Shown: one piece after another, positions 1-5,798 of the stretch
Numbering within the stretch: the first letter of the stretch is position 1
Layout of the letters: each line of letters starts with the position of its first letter
Source of the DNA: Nitrososphaerota archaeon
Lineage (GTDB): Archaea; Thermoproteota; Bathyarchaeia; Bathyarchaeales; Bathycorpusculaceae
Reading direction: 5' to 3'
Length of the DNA: 7,476 nucleotides
NCBI GenBank assembly: GCA_031282985.1
Contig: JAITCR010000038.1
Location: 1 to 7,476, forward strand
The notes under the pieces: generated by a model
Told to the model about the DNA's origin: nothing
What the model saw: the letters and a program-made list of their open reading frames with translations, nothing else
Databases searched by the model: none
Position numbers and translations under genes: made by a program

Positions 1-145
1 TGTCCGTTTTTTGATACTTTGTCGCTACCACAGTAGGGGTATTTTATTGGGGTTTTTGATGTCATAAACATTAACTCGTATAATGATAATTATGCACCAC
101 ACAAACTAAAATGCTTTATAACATCACCTATTTTCATGATATTAG

Positions 146-162
146 CATGTTAAACATGTTTA
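146..162. promoter_or_regulatory. Overlapping palindromes, possible operator upstream of the DUF362 gene
   Basis: Two overlapping inverted repeats are visible: CATGT-TAA-ACATG (146-158) and the perfect 12-bp palindrome TAAACATGTTTA (151-162). They end about 14 bp before the TATA-like box of the downstream gene, a place where archaeal activators or repressors often bind as dimers. The symmetry is seen directly; a regulatory role is inference, and short AT-rich palindromes also arise by chance. Confidence 0.3.
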
Positions 163-175
163 GTTAGCGTTATTA

Positions 176-183
176 TTTTATAA
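176..183 (+). promoter_or_regulatory. TATA box for the DUF362 gene
   Basis: TTTTATAA matches the archaeal TATA consensus. A transcript starting about 25 nt downstream (near 205) would have a short leader carrying the Shine-Dalgarno-like TAGGAG at 206-211, which lies 8 nt before the TTG start at 220. A second TATA-like stretch, TTTATA at 115-120, lies too far upstream to be preferred. Transcription start not tested. Confidence 0.5.
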
Positions 184-219
184 GCGGGGCGTGTTTACTG
201 CTTTGTAGGAGTTGTCTGT

Positions 220-1245
220 TTGGTTGTTTATTTTGTGCCATGGGATGCTGACCAAAATTTGATTTTGGAGGCTGAGAGGCTTTATGATAAAGCGGGGACG
301 TTTAGTAGTATTGAAAAAGGGGATTTAGTGGCAGTTAAGCTGCATGTTGGTGAATTTGGGAATCCTAATTATGTGCAGCCGTTTTTTGTTCATCATGTTG
401 TTCAAAAGATTAGAGAAGTTGGGGGGAAACCGTTTCTTACAGATTCAAACACGCTCTATTGTGCACAGCGATATAATGCGTATGATCATATGCAAACGGC
501 TTTGATGAATGGTTTTAACATAGCACCTTTCATAGTTGCCGATGGTTTAAAGAGTGAAAATAGTCGCATGGTGAAGACTCGAGGTATTTTAAGTGAAATT
601 CAAGTTTCAGGGGCCATAGTGGAAGCAGATGCTATGGTGGTAATTTCGCATTGTAAAGGTCATGATCTTAGCGGGTTTGGAGGAGCTATAAAAAATTTAG
701 CCATGGGTTGCACGCCACACGCAGGCAAACTGGTACAACATCGAACCATAGATTTAGAAATTGACCACACAAAATGCAACGGATGTAAAACATGCAAAAA
801 TGTTTGTCCAAATAATTTACCTGAAATAATAAAAGGAAAAGCTCACATCACCTCAGAGGCATGCATGCGTTGCCCCATATGTAGAAGCGAATGCCCCACA
901 AAAGCCATAAATTTTGTCAACCAAGAAAACATCTGCAAAGCCCTAGCATCAGCCGCTTTAGGAGTACTTGAAACTTTCCAGCCAGACAAAGTGTCATACA
1001 TCAACTTTGCTAAAGACATAACACAACACTGCGACTGCCTCCCAAGCCCAGGCGCACCAATAATAAACGACATAGGCATCTTCGCTGCAAACTCCCCCGC
1101 ATCAATAGATGCAGCATTCCTCAAAAAAATCAATTACCAACAACTATTCAACAAACCCTCAAACGTAGACTGCATGACCCAAATCACCGAAGCAATAAAC
1201 ATAGGCATACCTGGCGAAGCAAACCCAGAAATCCAAACAATCTAA
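220..1245 (+). CDS. DUF362-family protein with embedded 2x[4Fe-4S] ferredoxin module
   Basis: This is a probable cytoplasmic iron-sulfur redox protein of 341 aa. The DUF362 fold is split around a ferredoxin unit: the N-terminal part spans roughly residues 1-180, with VAVKLHVGEFGNP near 38-50 and an SGFGGAIKNLAMGC segment near 151-164. The ferredoxin part spans 181-232 with two complete CX2CX2CX3CP motifs (C186, C189, C192, C196 and C215, C218, C221, C225), predicting two [4Fe-4S] clusters. The C-terminal part has the conserved HCDC (270-273) and DIGIFA (284-289) segments typical of DUF362. No signal peptide or membrane helix is seen. The start is TTG at 220, 8 nt after GGAG (208-211). It seems to be monocistronic, with its own TATA box upstream and a T-tract downstream. 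The partner and reaction of this family are not established, so no substrate is assigned. The coding strand changes from G+T-rich at the 5' end to A+C-rich at the 3' end. Confidence 0.88.
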   Translation: MVVYFVPWDADQNLILEAERLYDKAGTFSSIEKGDLVAVKLHVGEFGNPNYVQPFFVHHVVQKIREVGGKPFLTDSNTLYCAQRYNAYDHMQTALMNGFNIAPFIVADGLKSENSRMVKTRGILSEIQVSGAIVEADAMVVISHCKGHDLSGFGGAIKNLAMGCTPHAGKLVQHRTIDLEIDHTKCNGCKTCKNVCPNNLPEIIKGKAHITSEACMRCPICRSECPTKAINFVNQENICKALASAALGVLETFQPDKVSYINFAKDITQHCDCLPSPGAPIINDIGIFAANSPASIDAAFLKKINYQQLFNKPSNVDCMTQITEAINIGIPGEANPEIQTI

Positions 1246-1294
1246 CAACAACCAAACACAAAAACAAAAAACATATACCAACCACAACACAGTT

Positions 1295-1302
1295 AATTTT
1301 TT
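1295..1302 (+). terminator. T-tract, likely terminator of the DUF362 gene
   Basis: A run of six T (1297-1302, within AATTTTTT) lies about 50 nt after the stop codon, following an A+C-rich trailer with very few T. Archaeal RNA polymerase terminates at T-tracts without needing a hairpin. This is the first such tract after the gene. Confidence 0.45.
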
Positions 1303-1343
1303 GGTTAGGAACGGTTAAGCAATAATTTGCGAAAATATGTGGA

Positions 1344-1389
1344 AAAATAAAGTCGTTAAAGCCATAAATGAATAAAAACGACTTATTTT
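1344..1389 (+). other. Bulged hairpin in the intergenic gap
   Basis: AAGTCGTT (1350-1357) pairs perfectly with AACGACTT (1377-1384) across a 19-nt loop. Leaving A1349 as a bulge, AAAAT (1344-1348) also pairs with ATTTT (1385-1389), making a 13-bp interrupted stem. It lies about 100 nt after the DUF362 gene and about 210 nt before the next start. It could be an RNA 3'-end structure, part of a small RNA, or a protein-binding site. No known RNA family was recognised. The outer five pairs are all A-T and add little stability. Confidence 0.35.
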
Positions 1390-1508
1390 GAATTTGAAAA
1401 GCTGTACGATTTCGCAAGTTATTATCTGACAGTTCCTTATTTCATTATTTCACCAGTTATTTACAGCAAGTACCTATACCTTGTTCTTCTCTAAAGCAAA
1501 CGTGTGGC

Positions 1509-1526
1509 TGTTCTAAAATTAGAACA
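1509..1526. promoter_or_regulatory. Perfect inverted repeat, candidate operator of the exported-protein/regulator unit
   Basis: TGTTCTAA-AA-TTAGAACA is an 8-bp perfect inverted repeat with a 2-bp centre. It ends 27 bp before the TATA-like sequence, and a further half-like element TGTTCGTAA lies at 1541-1549, between the repeat and the TATA box. The spacing fits a dimeric winged-helix regulator, and the second gene of the unit encodes such a protein, so autoregulation is a natural guess. The symmetry is seen directly; the binding protein is inference. Confidence 0.45.
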
Positions 1527-1553
1527 TTTTAAGAGAAAAGTGTTCGTAACGTC

Positions 1554-1563
1554 AAATTATATA
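1554..1563 (+). promoter_or_regulatory. TATA box for the exported-protein/regulator unit
   Basis: AAATTATATA lies 35-44 nt upstream of the ATG at 1598. Initiation about 25 nt downstream, near 1583-1588, would leave a leader of only about 10-15 nt. A weak Shine-Dalgarno-like GTGA (1588-1591) precedes the ATG by 6 nt. The position and match are good for an archaeal promoter. Confidence 0.55.
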
Positions 1564-1597
1564 CCCCTTTTGAGAATATAGAAAACAGTGAAAAACA

Positions 1598-2500
1598 ATG
1601 AAAATAGAAAAAAACATGATACTATGTAGTATATTTGCCTTAACAATTGGAATAGCAACAATTGTACCTTTAACGTTCTTTATGAATACTACAGAAGCCC
1701 AACCTGATGATGAACAATGGTTTAACATAGACTGCATATATGCGTACTACAATGCCTTTGTAGTTGATGCGTACGACGACGGCTACGTAACTAATGACCT
1801 CTTTCAGAACACAGGGGTAATTTTATTTGACGCTTTACCCAATTATGAAGCTTTAAGTCAACAGCAACATATAGATACTCGAATTGAAATCTTTGAAATC
1901 TTATTCTATACTGATGACCTACAACTCTCAAAGTCATATGAATATGTAGGCATGGACAGACCTGGTCTTGAAAACCCAACTTTTTCGTCTGCTACTTTTC
2001 GCTCCGATTTTATGTTTAATGATCCTTTGCTTAGCCCTTGGTGTTACGAACCGATTGATATATCTCCTAAGAGTGAACAAACTCTTAGCTGGAATGGCTC
2101 TTCCAATTTGGGCAGTCCTATTCCTAGTGGTGGTCGGTATATAACTAATGCAACAAATCTCACACCAGAAAAGTGGCAGGACATGGGAAGTGCTGGTACA
2201 CGTGGCGGTTATACTGATGAAATATCTGACACTAAACTATCAGCATTAAAAAACACGCGAACAATTTACCTAGATATCAGAAGAATAGGCTACATTACCG
2301 TTGATGACAGTGCCACAATAATAGCTTCAAAATGTAACCAATTAATACAACACATAGAACTGACAAAGAATAATACTGGTGAATTCACATTCGGTAATCC
2401 AACAGCGTTTATAGACGATGTCGTTTCTCCTTTGTTTGGGTTGAAACCAGACCAACTTGTTAAACCATCCAACGGCCAGCATTCCATGCAGTTTTGGTGA
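1598..2500 (+). CDS. Exported or membrane-anchored protein of unrecognised family
   Basis: I do not recognise this 300-aa family. Residues 1-6 are basic (K2, K5), residues 7-29 form a hydrophobic helix, and TTEA-Q at 32-35 resembles a signal peptidase site, so the protein is either secreted or held by an uncleaved N-terminal anchor with the rest outside. The body is acidic and aromatic-rich, with three outer cysteines (C46, C149, C246) and several N-glycosylation sequons (NGS 166, NAT 184, NLT 187, NNT 258), as expected for an archaeal surface protein. No second membrane helix, enzyme motif, or lipobox cysteine is seen. The start is the ATG at 1598, just after a TATA box and a weak GTGA. The stop codon lies 7 nt before the next gene, so the two are surely co-transcribed and their roles are probably linked. 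A ligand-binding or sensing role is only a guess. Confidence 0.8.
   Translation: MKIEKNMILCSIFALTIGIATIVPLTFFMNTTEAQPDDEQWFNIDCIYAYYNAFVVDAYDDGYVTNDLFQNTGVILFDALPNYEALSQQQHIDTRIEIFEILFYTDDLQLSKSYEYVGMDRPGLENPTFSSATFRSDFMFNDPLLSPWCYEPIDISPKSEQTLSWNGSSNLGSPIPSGGRYITNATNLTPEKWQDMGSAGTRGGYTDEISDTKLSALKNTRTIYLDIRRIGYITVDDSATIIASKCNQLIQHIELTKNNTGEFTFGNPTAFIDDVVSPLFGLKPDQLVKPSNGQHSMQFW
2495..2499 (+). promoter_or_regulatory. Ribosome binding site that fixes the start of the membrane regulator
   Basis: GGTGA overlaps the last codons and TGA stop (2498-2500) of the preceding gene and lies 8 nt before the ATG at 2508. It matches part of the archaeal Shine-Dalgarno AGGAGGTGAT. It supports the ATG over the in-frame TTG at 2457, which lies inside the upstream gene, lacks such a site and would add 17 residues without winged-helix character. 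The overlap suggests translational coupling. Confidence 0.6.
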
Positions 2501-2507
2501 CAAAAAT

Positions 2508-2966
2508 ATGGTTAGCGACGAAATGGAAGGCAGCACATTAAGTGTTTATACATACATTGTACATGCAGATAGACCTGTAGGGCCAAGGGATGTGACACGA
2601 GATGTAGCGTTAAGTAGCACCAGCGTTGCTCACTATCACCTTCAAAAACTTGAAAACCTTGACTTAATAGAGAAAAACAGTAGAGGTCAATATACCACTA
2701 AAAAGAGAGCATCTATTGATGGACACGTGTGGGTCAGCAAAAATCTTGTGCCTCAATTGATGTTCTATTCCTTCTTTTTTATAGGTGCTTTTGCCGCAGA
2801 AATAGGTGTGATACTGCTTAGCTTATTTATTGAGACTTTAGTAATTGAAACGAGTTTCTGGTTTTTAACAGGCATAACTTTGGTGGCTATGATTCTATTT
2901 ATCAAAGAAGGCTCAGTACTGAACCGTAAACTAAACCCAAAACGCACAACAACAGAGGAGAAATAA
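2508..2966 (+). CDS. Membrane-anchored winged-helix transcription regulator
   Basis: This 152-aa protein has an N-terminal winged helix-turn-helix, residues about 8-70. In it, GPRDVTRDVALSSTSVAHY (25-43) covers the second and recognition helices, LQKLENLDLIEK (45-56) follows, and RGQYTTKK (59-66) is the wing. Two hydrophobic helices follow, about 82-109 and 113-134, joined by a very short turn. A basic tail (KEGSVLNRKLNPKR, 133-146) is predicted to lie inside the cell. The DNA-binding domain and tail would therefore both be cytoplasmic, with almost nothing exposed outside. The helix-turn-helix resembles ArsR/MarR-like winged helices with the common 'HYHLQKLENLGLI' pattern. Because it lacks an outer sensor, the exported protein encoded 7 nt upstream is an obvious candidate partner. 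Its target is unknown; the inverted repeat at 1509-1526 is a possible site. Confidence 0.82.
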   Translation: MVSDEMEGSTLSVYTYIVHADRPVGPRDVTRDVALSSTSVAHYHLQKLENLDLIEKNSRGQYTTKKRASIDGHVWVSKNLVPQLMFYSFFFIGAFAAEIGVILLSLFIETLVIETSFWFLTGITLVAMILFIKEGSVLNRKLNPKRTTTEEK

Positions 2967-3394
2967 ACTAAAATATATCCCCCTTTAGAAACTCCATTCA
3001 CTAAGAACCTAGCTTCAATATTTTTAAAAAAATTTATTTGGTGAAACGAGAAAATAACGTTATGTCTCATTTTTAATTGTGTTTTATGCAATGTTAATGA
3101 TGCTAAATTATGTGTATCATCACAATTAATGTTAAACAGGACAAACAAAACATATTTTGTAAATAAACAACATAAGAAGAAAAAATATTACAAAATAACC
3201 GTGACCATTGAAGAATATAGCCATTACAACATAAACAATGGCGTTATTCAACAATTATTATTGAGGACAGGTTCTAACTTTTTAACTTAATCATTTTCAG
3301 CTAAATTATTAATCACCAATAAAAATGGTTTTGCTTATATTACCTTCTTATACTACTACACATAAGCAACATTAAACAAAAGGAGTTCCAATGA
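2967..3394. other. 428-nt AT-rich gap without a convincing gene
   Basis: The region starts with T-rich candidate termination sequence (TTTTTAAAAA at 3021-3030; a T-run at 3070-3074) and ends with the promoter and ribosome binding site of the flavin oxidoreductase. One forward open frame (ATG 3129 to stop 3288-3290, 53 codons, ending TGSNFLT) has no ribosome binding site and a lysine- and asparagine-heavy composition expected of AT-rich noncoding DNA. No tRNA, CRISPR repeat or insertion-sequence end was seen. Confidence 0.55.
3334..3354 (+). promoter_or_regulatory. TATA-like boxes upstream of the flavin oxidoreductase
   Basis: Two candidates occur: CTTATATT (3334-3341) and CTTATACT (3347-3354). 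Initiation about 25 nt downstream of either would start before the AAAGGAG ribosome binding site at 3379-3385, leaving a short leader. Which one is used cannot be told from sequence alone. Confidence 0.4.
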
Positions 3395-4408
3395 TTGCCT
3401 AAATTATCTGATCCCTTGCAAGTCAAAGGTTACACTCTGAGAAATCGTATTGTTTTTCCGCCTATGCAAAGTGGACGTGCAGACTTTGACGGTTCAATAA
3501 CATCTCGATTTATCAACTTTTACGTTCGACGTTCAGCACATATTGGGTTGCCCATAGTAGAACATGCATACATTGATTTACTGGGCAAAATTGGACCAAA
3601 ACAGCTCGGCATTTATGATGACACTTTAATTTCAGGATACGAAAAACTGGCAAACGCTCTTCACGATGTAGGTGTACCGGCGGTAGTTCAAATTTCGCAT
3701 GCAGGTGGTGTGGCAAATAAAAAAGTCATACGTAACCGGCCAGCTGGGCCTAGTGCAACTGGGAAGACGCGTATGTTTGAGATTGATGAGCTTAAAGATG
3801 TCGTTGAACAGTTTGTGGCGGCTGCGGATAGGGTGGTGAGGGCGGGTTTTGATGGTGTGGAGCTTCATGGTGCTCATGGTTATTTGCTTAATCAGTTTTT
3901 TTCTCCTTTGTTAAATAAGCGTGATGATAAGTATGGTGGTAGTTTGGAGAATCGGATGTGTTTTCCTTTGGAGGTTGTTAAGGCGGTGCGTCGTAAGTTG
4001 GGGGCAGATAAATTGTTGTTTTATCGGTTAGGTTCTGATGATTTAGCTCCTCAGGGTACGTGTGTTGAGGATGCTGTTGTTTTTTCTCAAAAGTTGGTGA
4101 CAGCGGGTGTGGATGTTTTGGATGTTTCGGGTGGCATGTGTGGAAGTAATCCTAAGCAGTTTAAGTGTGTGCAGGGTTATTTTGTTTCGCAGGCGGCGGT
4201 TGTTAAGCGGGGGGTTGGTGTGCCTGTGGTTGGTGTTGGGGTATTGTGGAGCCTGAGTTTGCGGATGGTTTGGTGCGTGATGGTGAGGTGGATTTGGTTG
4301 CGGTGGGTAGGGCGTTGTGGCGTGATGTGCAGTGGGCACGGAATGCTCTTTTGTGTTTGGGGTGTTTGTAGTTTTATTTTTTGGTTGTTTTGGCGTAAGT
4401 TTAATTGA
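3395..4408 (+). CDS. Old Yellow Enzyme-family NADH:flavin oxidoreductase, frameshifted near the C-terminus
   Basis: This is a TIM-barrel, FMN-dependent ene-reductase-type enzyme expected to use NAD(P)H to reduce activated C=C bonds or related substrates; the substrate is unknown. Visible family motifs are LRNRIVFPPM (15-24), QISHAGG with H102 (99-105), RAGFDGVELHGAHGYLLNQF with H158 and H161 (149-168), and the KYGGSLENR signature (179-187). It lacks the C-terminal Fe-S/flavodoxin-reductase half of larger relatives. The start is TTG at 3395, 9 nt after GGAG (3382-3385); the ATG at 3391 reaches a stop after three codons. From residue 283 the frame turns into a Trp/Cys-rich sequence unlike the family. 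Adding one G to the run at 4238-4241 restores GGIVEPEFADGL, then DLVAVGRALWRD, and a stop at 4369-4371, for 325 aa. The break removes part of the FMN phosphate site (the GG turn and the VGR strand), so the gene is either newly inactivated or carries a sequencing error. Confidence 0.82.
   Translation: MPKLSDPLQVKGYTLRNRIVFPPMQSGRADFDGSITSRFINFYVRRSAHIGLPIVEHAYIDLLGKIGPKQLGIYDDTLISGYEKLANALHDVGVPAVVQISHAGGVANKKVIRNRPAGPSATGKTRMFEIDELKDVVEQFVAAADRVVRAGFDGVELHGAHGYLLNQFFSPLLNKRDDKYGGSLENRMCFPLEVVKAVRRKLGADKLLFYRLGSDDLAPQGTCVEDAVVFSQKLVTAGVDVLDVSGGMCGSNPKQFKCVQGYFVSQAAVVKRGVGVPVVGVGVLWSLSLRMVWCVMVRWIWLRWVGRCGVMCSGHGMLFCVWGVCSFIFWLFWRKFN
4372..4382 (+). terminator. T-tract between the flavin oxidoreductase and XPB
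   Basis: TTTTATTTTTT begins directly after the stop codon that the repaired flavin oxidoreductase would use (4369-4371), where a terminator would be expected. In the frame as written it is translated. The same sequence is also loosely TATA-like and lies 49-59 nt before the XPB ATG, so it may instead serve as, or overlap, the XPB-Bax1 promoter. Confidence 0.3.
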
Positions 4409-4430
4409 TGTCATATGTTAATTGTTATTT

Positions 4431-5798
4431 ATGCATCGTTTGTGGTTTGATAAGGGTACTTTGTTGTTGAGGGGGGAGGTTGGGACTCCGTATGGTAAAT
4501 GGGATTCTAGGCGTGGTTGTTATAGAGTTAAGGCGTGTCATTATAGGGATGTTTTGGATTTTTTTAGGGAGAGTAATTTGTCGTTTGAGGATGTTGTTTT
4601 TGATTTGCCTGTTTTTGAGCAGTTGCCGGGTAGTGTTGAGTTGAGAGCTTATCAGGATAAGGCGTTGGATAGGTGGTTAATTGCTGGTAAACGTGGTGTG
4701 TTGGTTTTGCCTACGGCTGCGGGTAAAACGTTTATCGCGCTTAAGGCTATAGAGTTGCTTAAAGTTCCAACATTGATTGTTGTTCCTACGTTAGATTTGC
4801 TTGATCAGTGGAAGAAGCGGGTGAGGGAGTGTCTTAATGTGGAGGCAGGTGTTGTGGGTGGGGGTGAAAGCGTTATTCGTATGGTAACTGTTTCCACGTA
4901 TGACTCAGCTTATGTTCAAGCGGCGTTTTTGGGTAACAAGTTTATGTTACTAGTTTTTGATGAGGTACATCATTTGGCTTCTCCAGGGTATATGCAAATT
5001 GCTGAAATGTATAGTGCGCCTTATCGTATGGGGTTAACTGCTACGTATGAACGAGGGGATAAGAGGCATACTCTTCTTCCCTTGCTAGTTGGTGATCCTG
5101 TTTACTCTGTTTCTGTTGAAGAATTAACCGCTGGAAAACATCTCTCCGATTACACGTATGAAAAAATAGCTGTAGAGCTAACCGAGCAAGAGCAGCAAAT
5201 GTATGAGGCGAACATGGCAGTTTTTAGAAATTATCTCTCAAAAAAACGTTTTGTGTTAAGAACCTCCTCTGATTTTAAACGCTTCATTATGACAACAGGC
5301 AGAGACCCACATGCGCGAGAAGCACTTCTTGCACGAAATAAAGCTTTAAAAACGGCTGTAAACTCTGAAACTAAACTTGACCTGCTATCAAAAAAACTTG
5401 AAGCATACAAAAACGAAAAAGTGCTAATTTTCACATTATACAATGACTTAGTCTACACCATTAGCAAACGTTTTCTTATACCCGCAGTTACTTATCAAAC
5501 GCCAAGAGAAGAGCGACGAGAAACATTGACAAATTTTGGAAATGGTAAATACAAGGTAATTGTTACCTCACAAGTTCTAGACGAAGGTGTAGATGTTCCT
5601 GACGCGTCTGTTGGAATAATCTTGGGTGGAACAGGAAGTAAAAGAGAATTTATACAACGTTTAGGACGGCTTTTAAGGAAAAAAGAAGACAAAACCGCAA
5701 AGTTAGTAGAAATAATTTCCAAAGAAACCGTGGAAGTAAACATTAGTCGCAGACGACATTTAAAACAGGAGAAACAGGACAACAATGTTGCCAAGTAA
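4431..5798 (+). CDS. xpb: Archaeal XPB (Ssl2-like) DNA helicase
   Basis: This is a superfamily 2, ATP-driven DNA-unwinding enzyme that acts with Bax1 in repair. From the ATG (455 aa): an N-terminal damage-recognition-like domain (1-65, beginning MHRLWFDKGTLLLRG); Walker A LPTAAGKT (93-100); motif Ia TLIVVPTLDLLDQW (114-127); motif II DEVHH (177-181); motif III GLTAT (201-205); an inserted thumb-like helical region (about 235-310); motif IV KVLIFT (330-335); motif V SQVLDEGVDVPD (380-391); motif VI QRLGRLLR (409-416). All ATPase motifs look intact. The family RED motif after motif III reads RGD here (208-210). I chose ATG 4431 because family members start just before the LxFDxGTL strand; an in-frame TTG at 4422 would add three residues, and neither has a Shine-Dalgarno. 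The end overlaps the Bax1 start by 14 nt. The first third is strongly G+T-rich, the last third A-rich. Confidence 0.93.
   Translation: MHRLWFDKGTLLLRGEVGTPYGKWDSRRGCYRVKACHYRDVLDFFRESNLSFEDVVFDLPVFEQLPGSVELRAYQDKALDRWLIAGKRGVLVLPTAAGKTFIALKAIELLKVPTLIVVPTLDLLDQWKKRVRECLNVEAGVVGGGESVIRMVTVSTYDSAYVQAAFLGNKFMLLVFDEVHHLASPGYMQIAEMYSAPYRMGLTATYERGDKRHTLLPLLVGDPVYSVSVEELTAGKHLSDYTYEKIAVELTEQEQQMYEANMAVFRNYLSKKRFVLRTSSDFKRFIMTTGRDPHAREALLARNKALKTAVNSETKLDLLSKKLEAYKNEKVLIFTLYNDLVYTISKRFLIPAVTYQTPREERRETLTNFGNGKYKVIVTSQVLDEGVDVPDASVGIILGGTGSKREFIQRLGRLLRKKEDKTAKLVEIISKETVEVNISRRRHLKQEKQDNNVAK
5767..5779 (+). promoter_or_regulatory. Ribosome binding sites for Bax1 inside the XPB gene
   Basis: AGGAG (5767-5771) and AGGA (5776-5779) lie 13 and 5 nt before the Bax1 ATG at 5785, within the last XPB codons. 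With the 14-nt overlap of the two genes, this suggests coupled translation and a fixed ratio of the two partners. Confidence 0.45.

Larger units (their letters stand above)
1246..1597. other. 352-nt intergenic gap: trailer, hairpin, operator-like repeat, promoter
   Basis: The first 45 nt are A+C-rich trailer of the DUF362 gene, ending in a T-tract. A bulged hairpin, an 8+8 inverted repeat and a TATA box follow, and are listed separately. Between about 1390 and 1500 I see no open frame with a ribosome binding site, no tRNA-like cloverleaf and no tandem repeat. The reverse-strand frame that reaches in from 1184 is explained by antisense reading of the A+C-rich gene end. Confidence 0.6.

Noticed and set aside
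1..66. Possible tail of an upstream gene (stops at 34-36 in frame 1 and 64-66 in frame 2)
   Set aside because: Two frames are open from the window edge and neither short peptide can be recognised, so no partial gene can be supported.
843..1133. Reverse-strand open frame of 96 codons
   Set aside because: It lies opposite the ferredoxin part of the DUF362 gene, whose cysteine motifs prove the forward frame; no support for the reverse one.
2457..2507. TTG start that would extend the membrane regulator by 17 residues
   Set aside because: It lies inside the exported-protein gene, lacks a ribosome site, and the added residues are not part of the winged helix; the ATG at 2508 has a well-placed GGTGA.
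3095..3102. AATGATGC resembling a C box of a C/D guide RNA
   Set aside because: No matching D box (CTGA) or internal D'/C' pair at the right distance was seen.
2765..3148. Reverse-strand open frame of 127 codons spanning the regulator's end and the gap
   Set aside because: Its first part is antisense to the two membrane helices of the regulator and the rest is AT-rich gap; no ribosome site or family resemblance.
3129..3290. Forward open frame of 53 codons in the gap before the flavin oxidoreductase
   Set aside because: No ribosome binding site, Lys/Asn/Tyr-rich composition expected from AT-rich noncoding DNA, and no recognisable motif. Could be revisited if conserved in relatives.
4043..4414. 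Reverse-strand open frame rich in Pro, Asn, Thr and His
   Set aside because: It is the antisense reading of the G+T-rich end of the flavin oxidoreductase; its composition is what complementing that block gives, and it has no ribosome site or recognisable domain.
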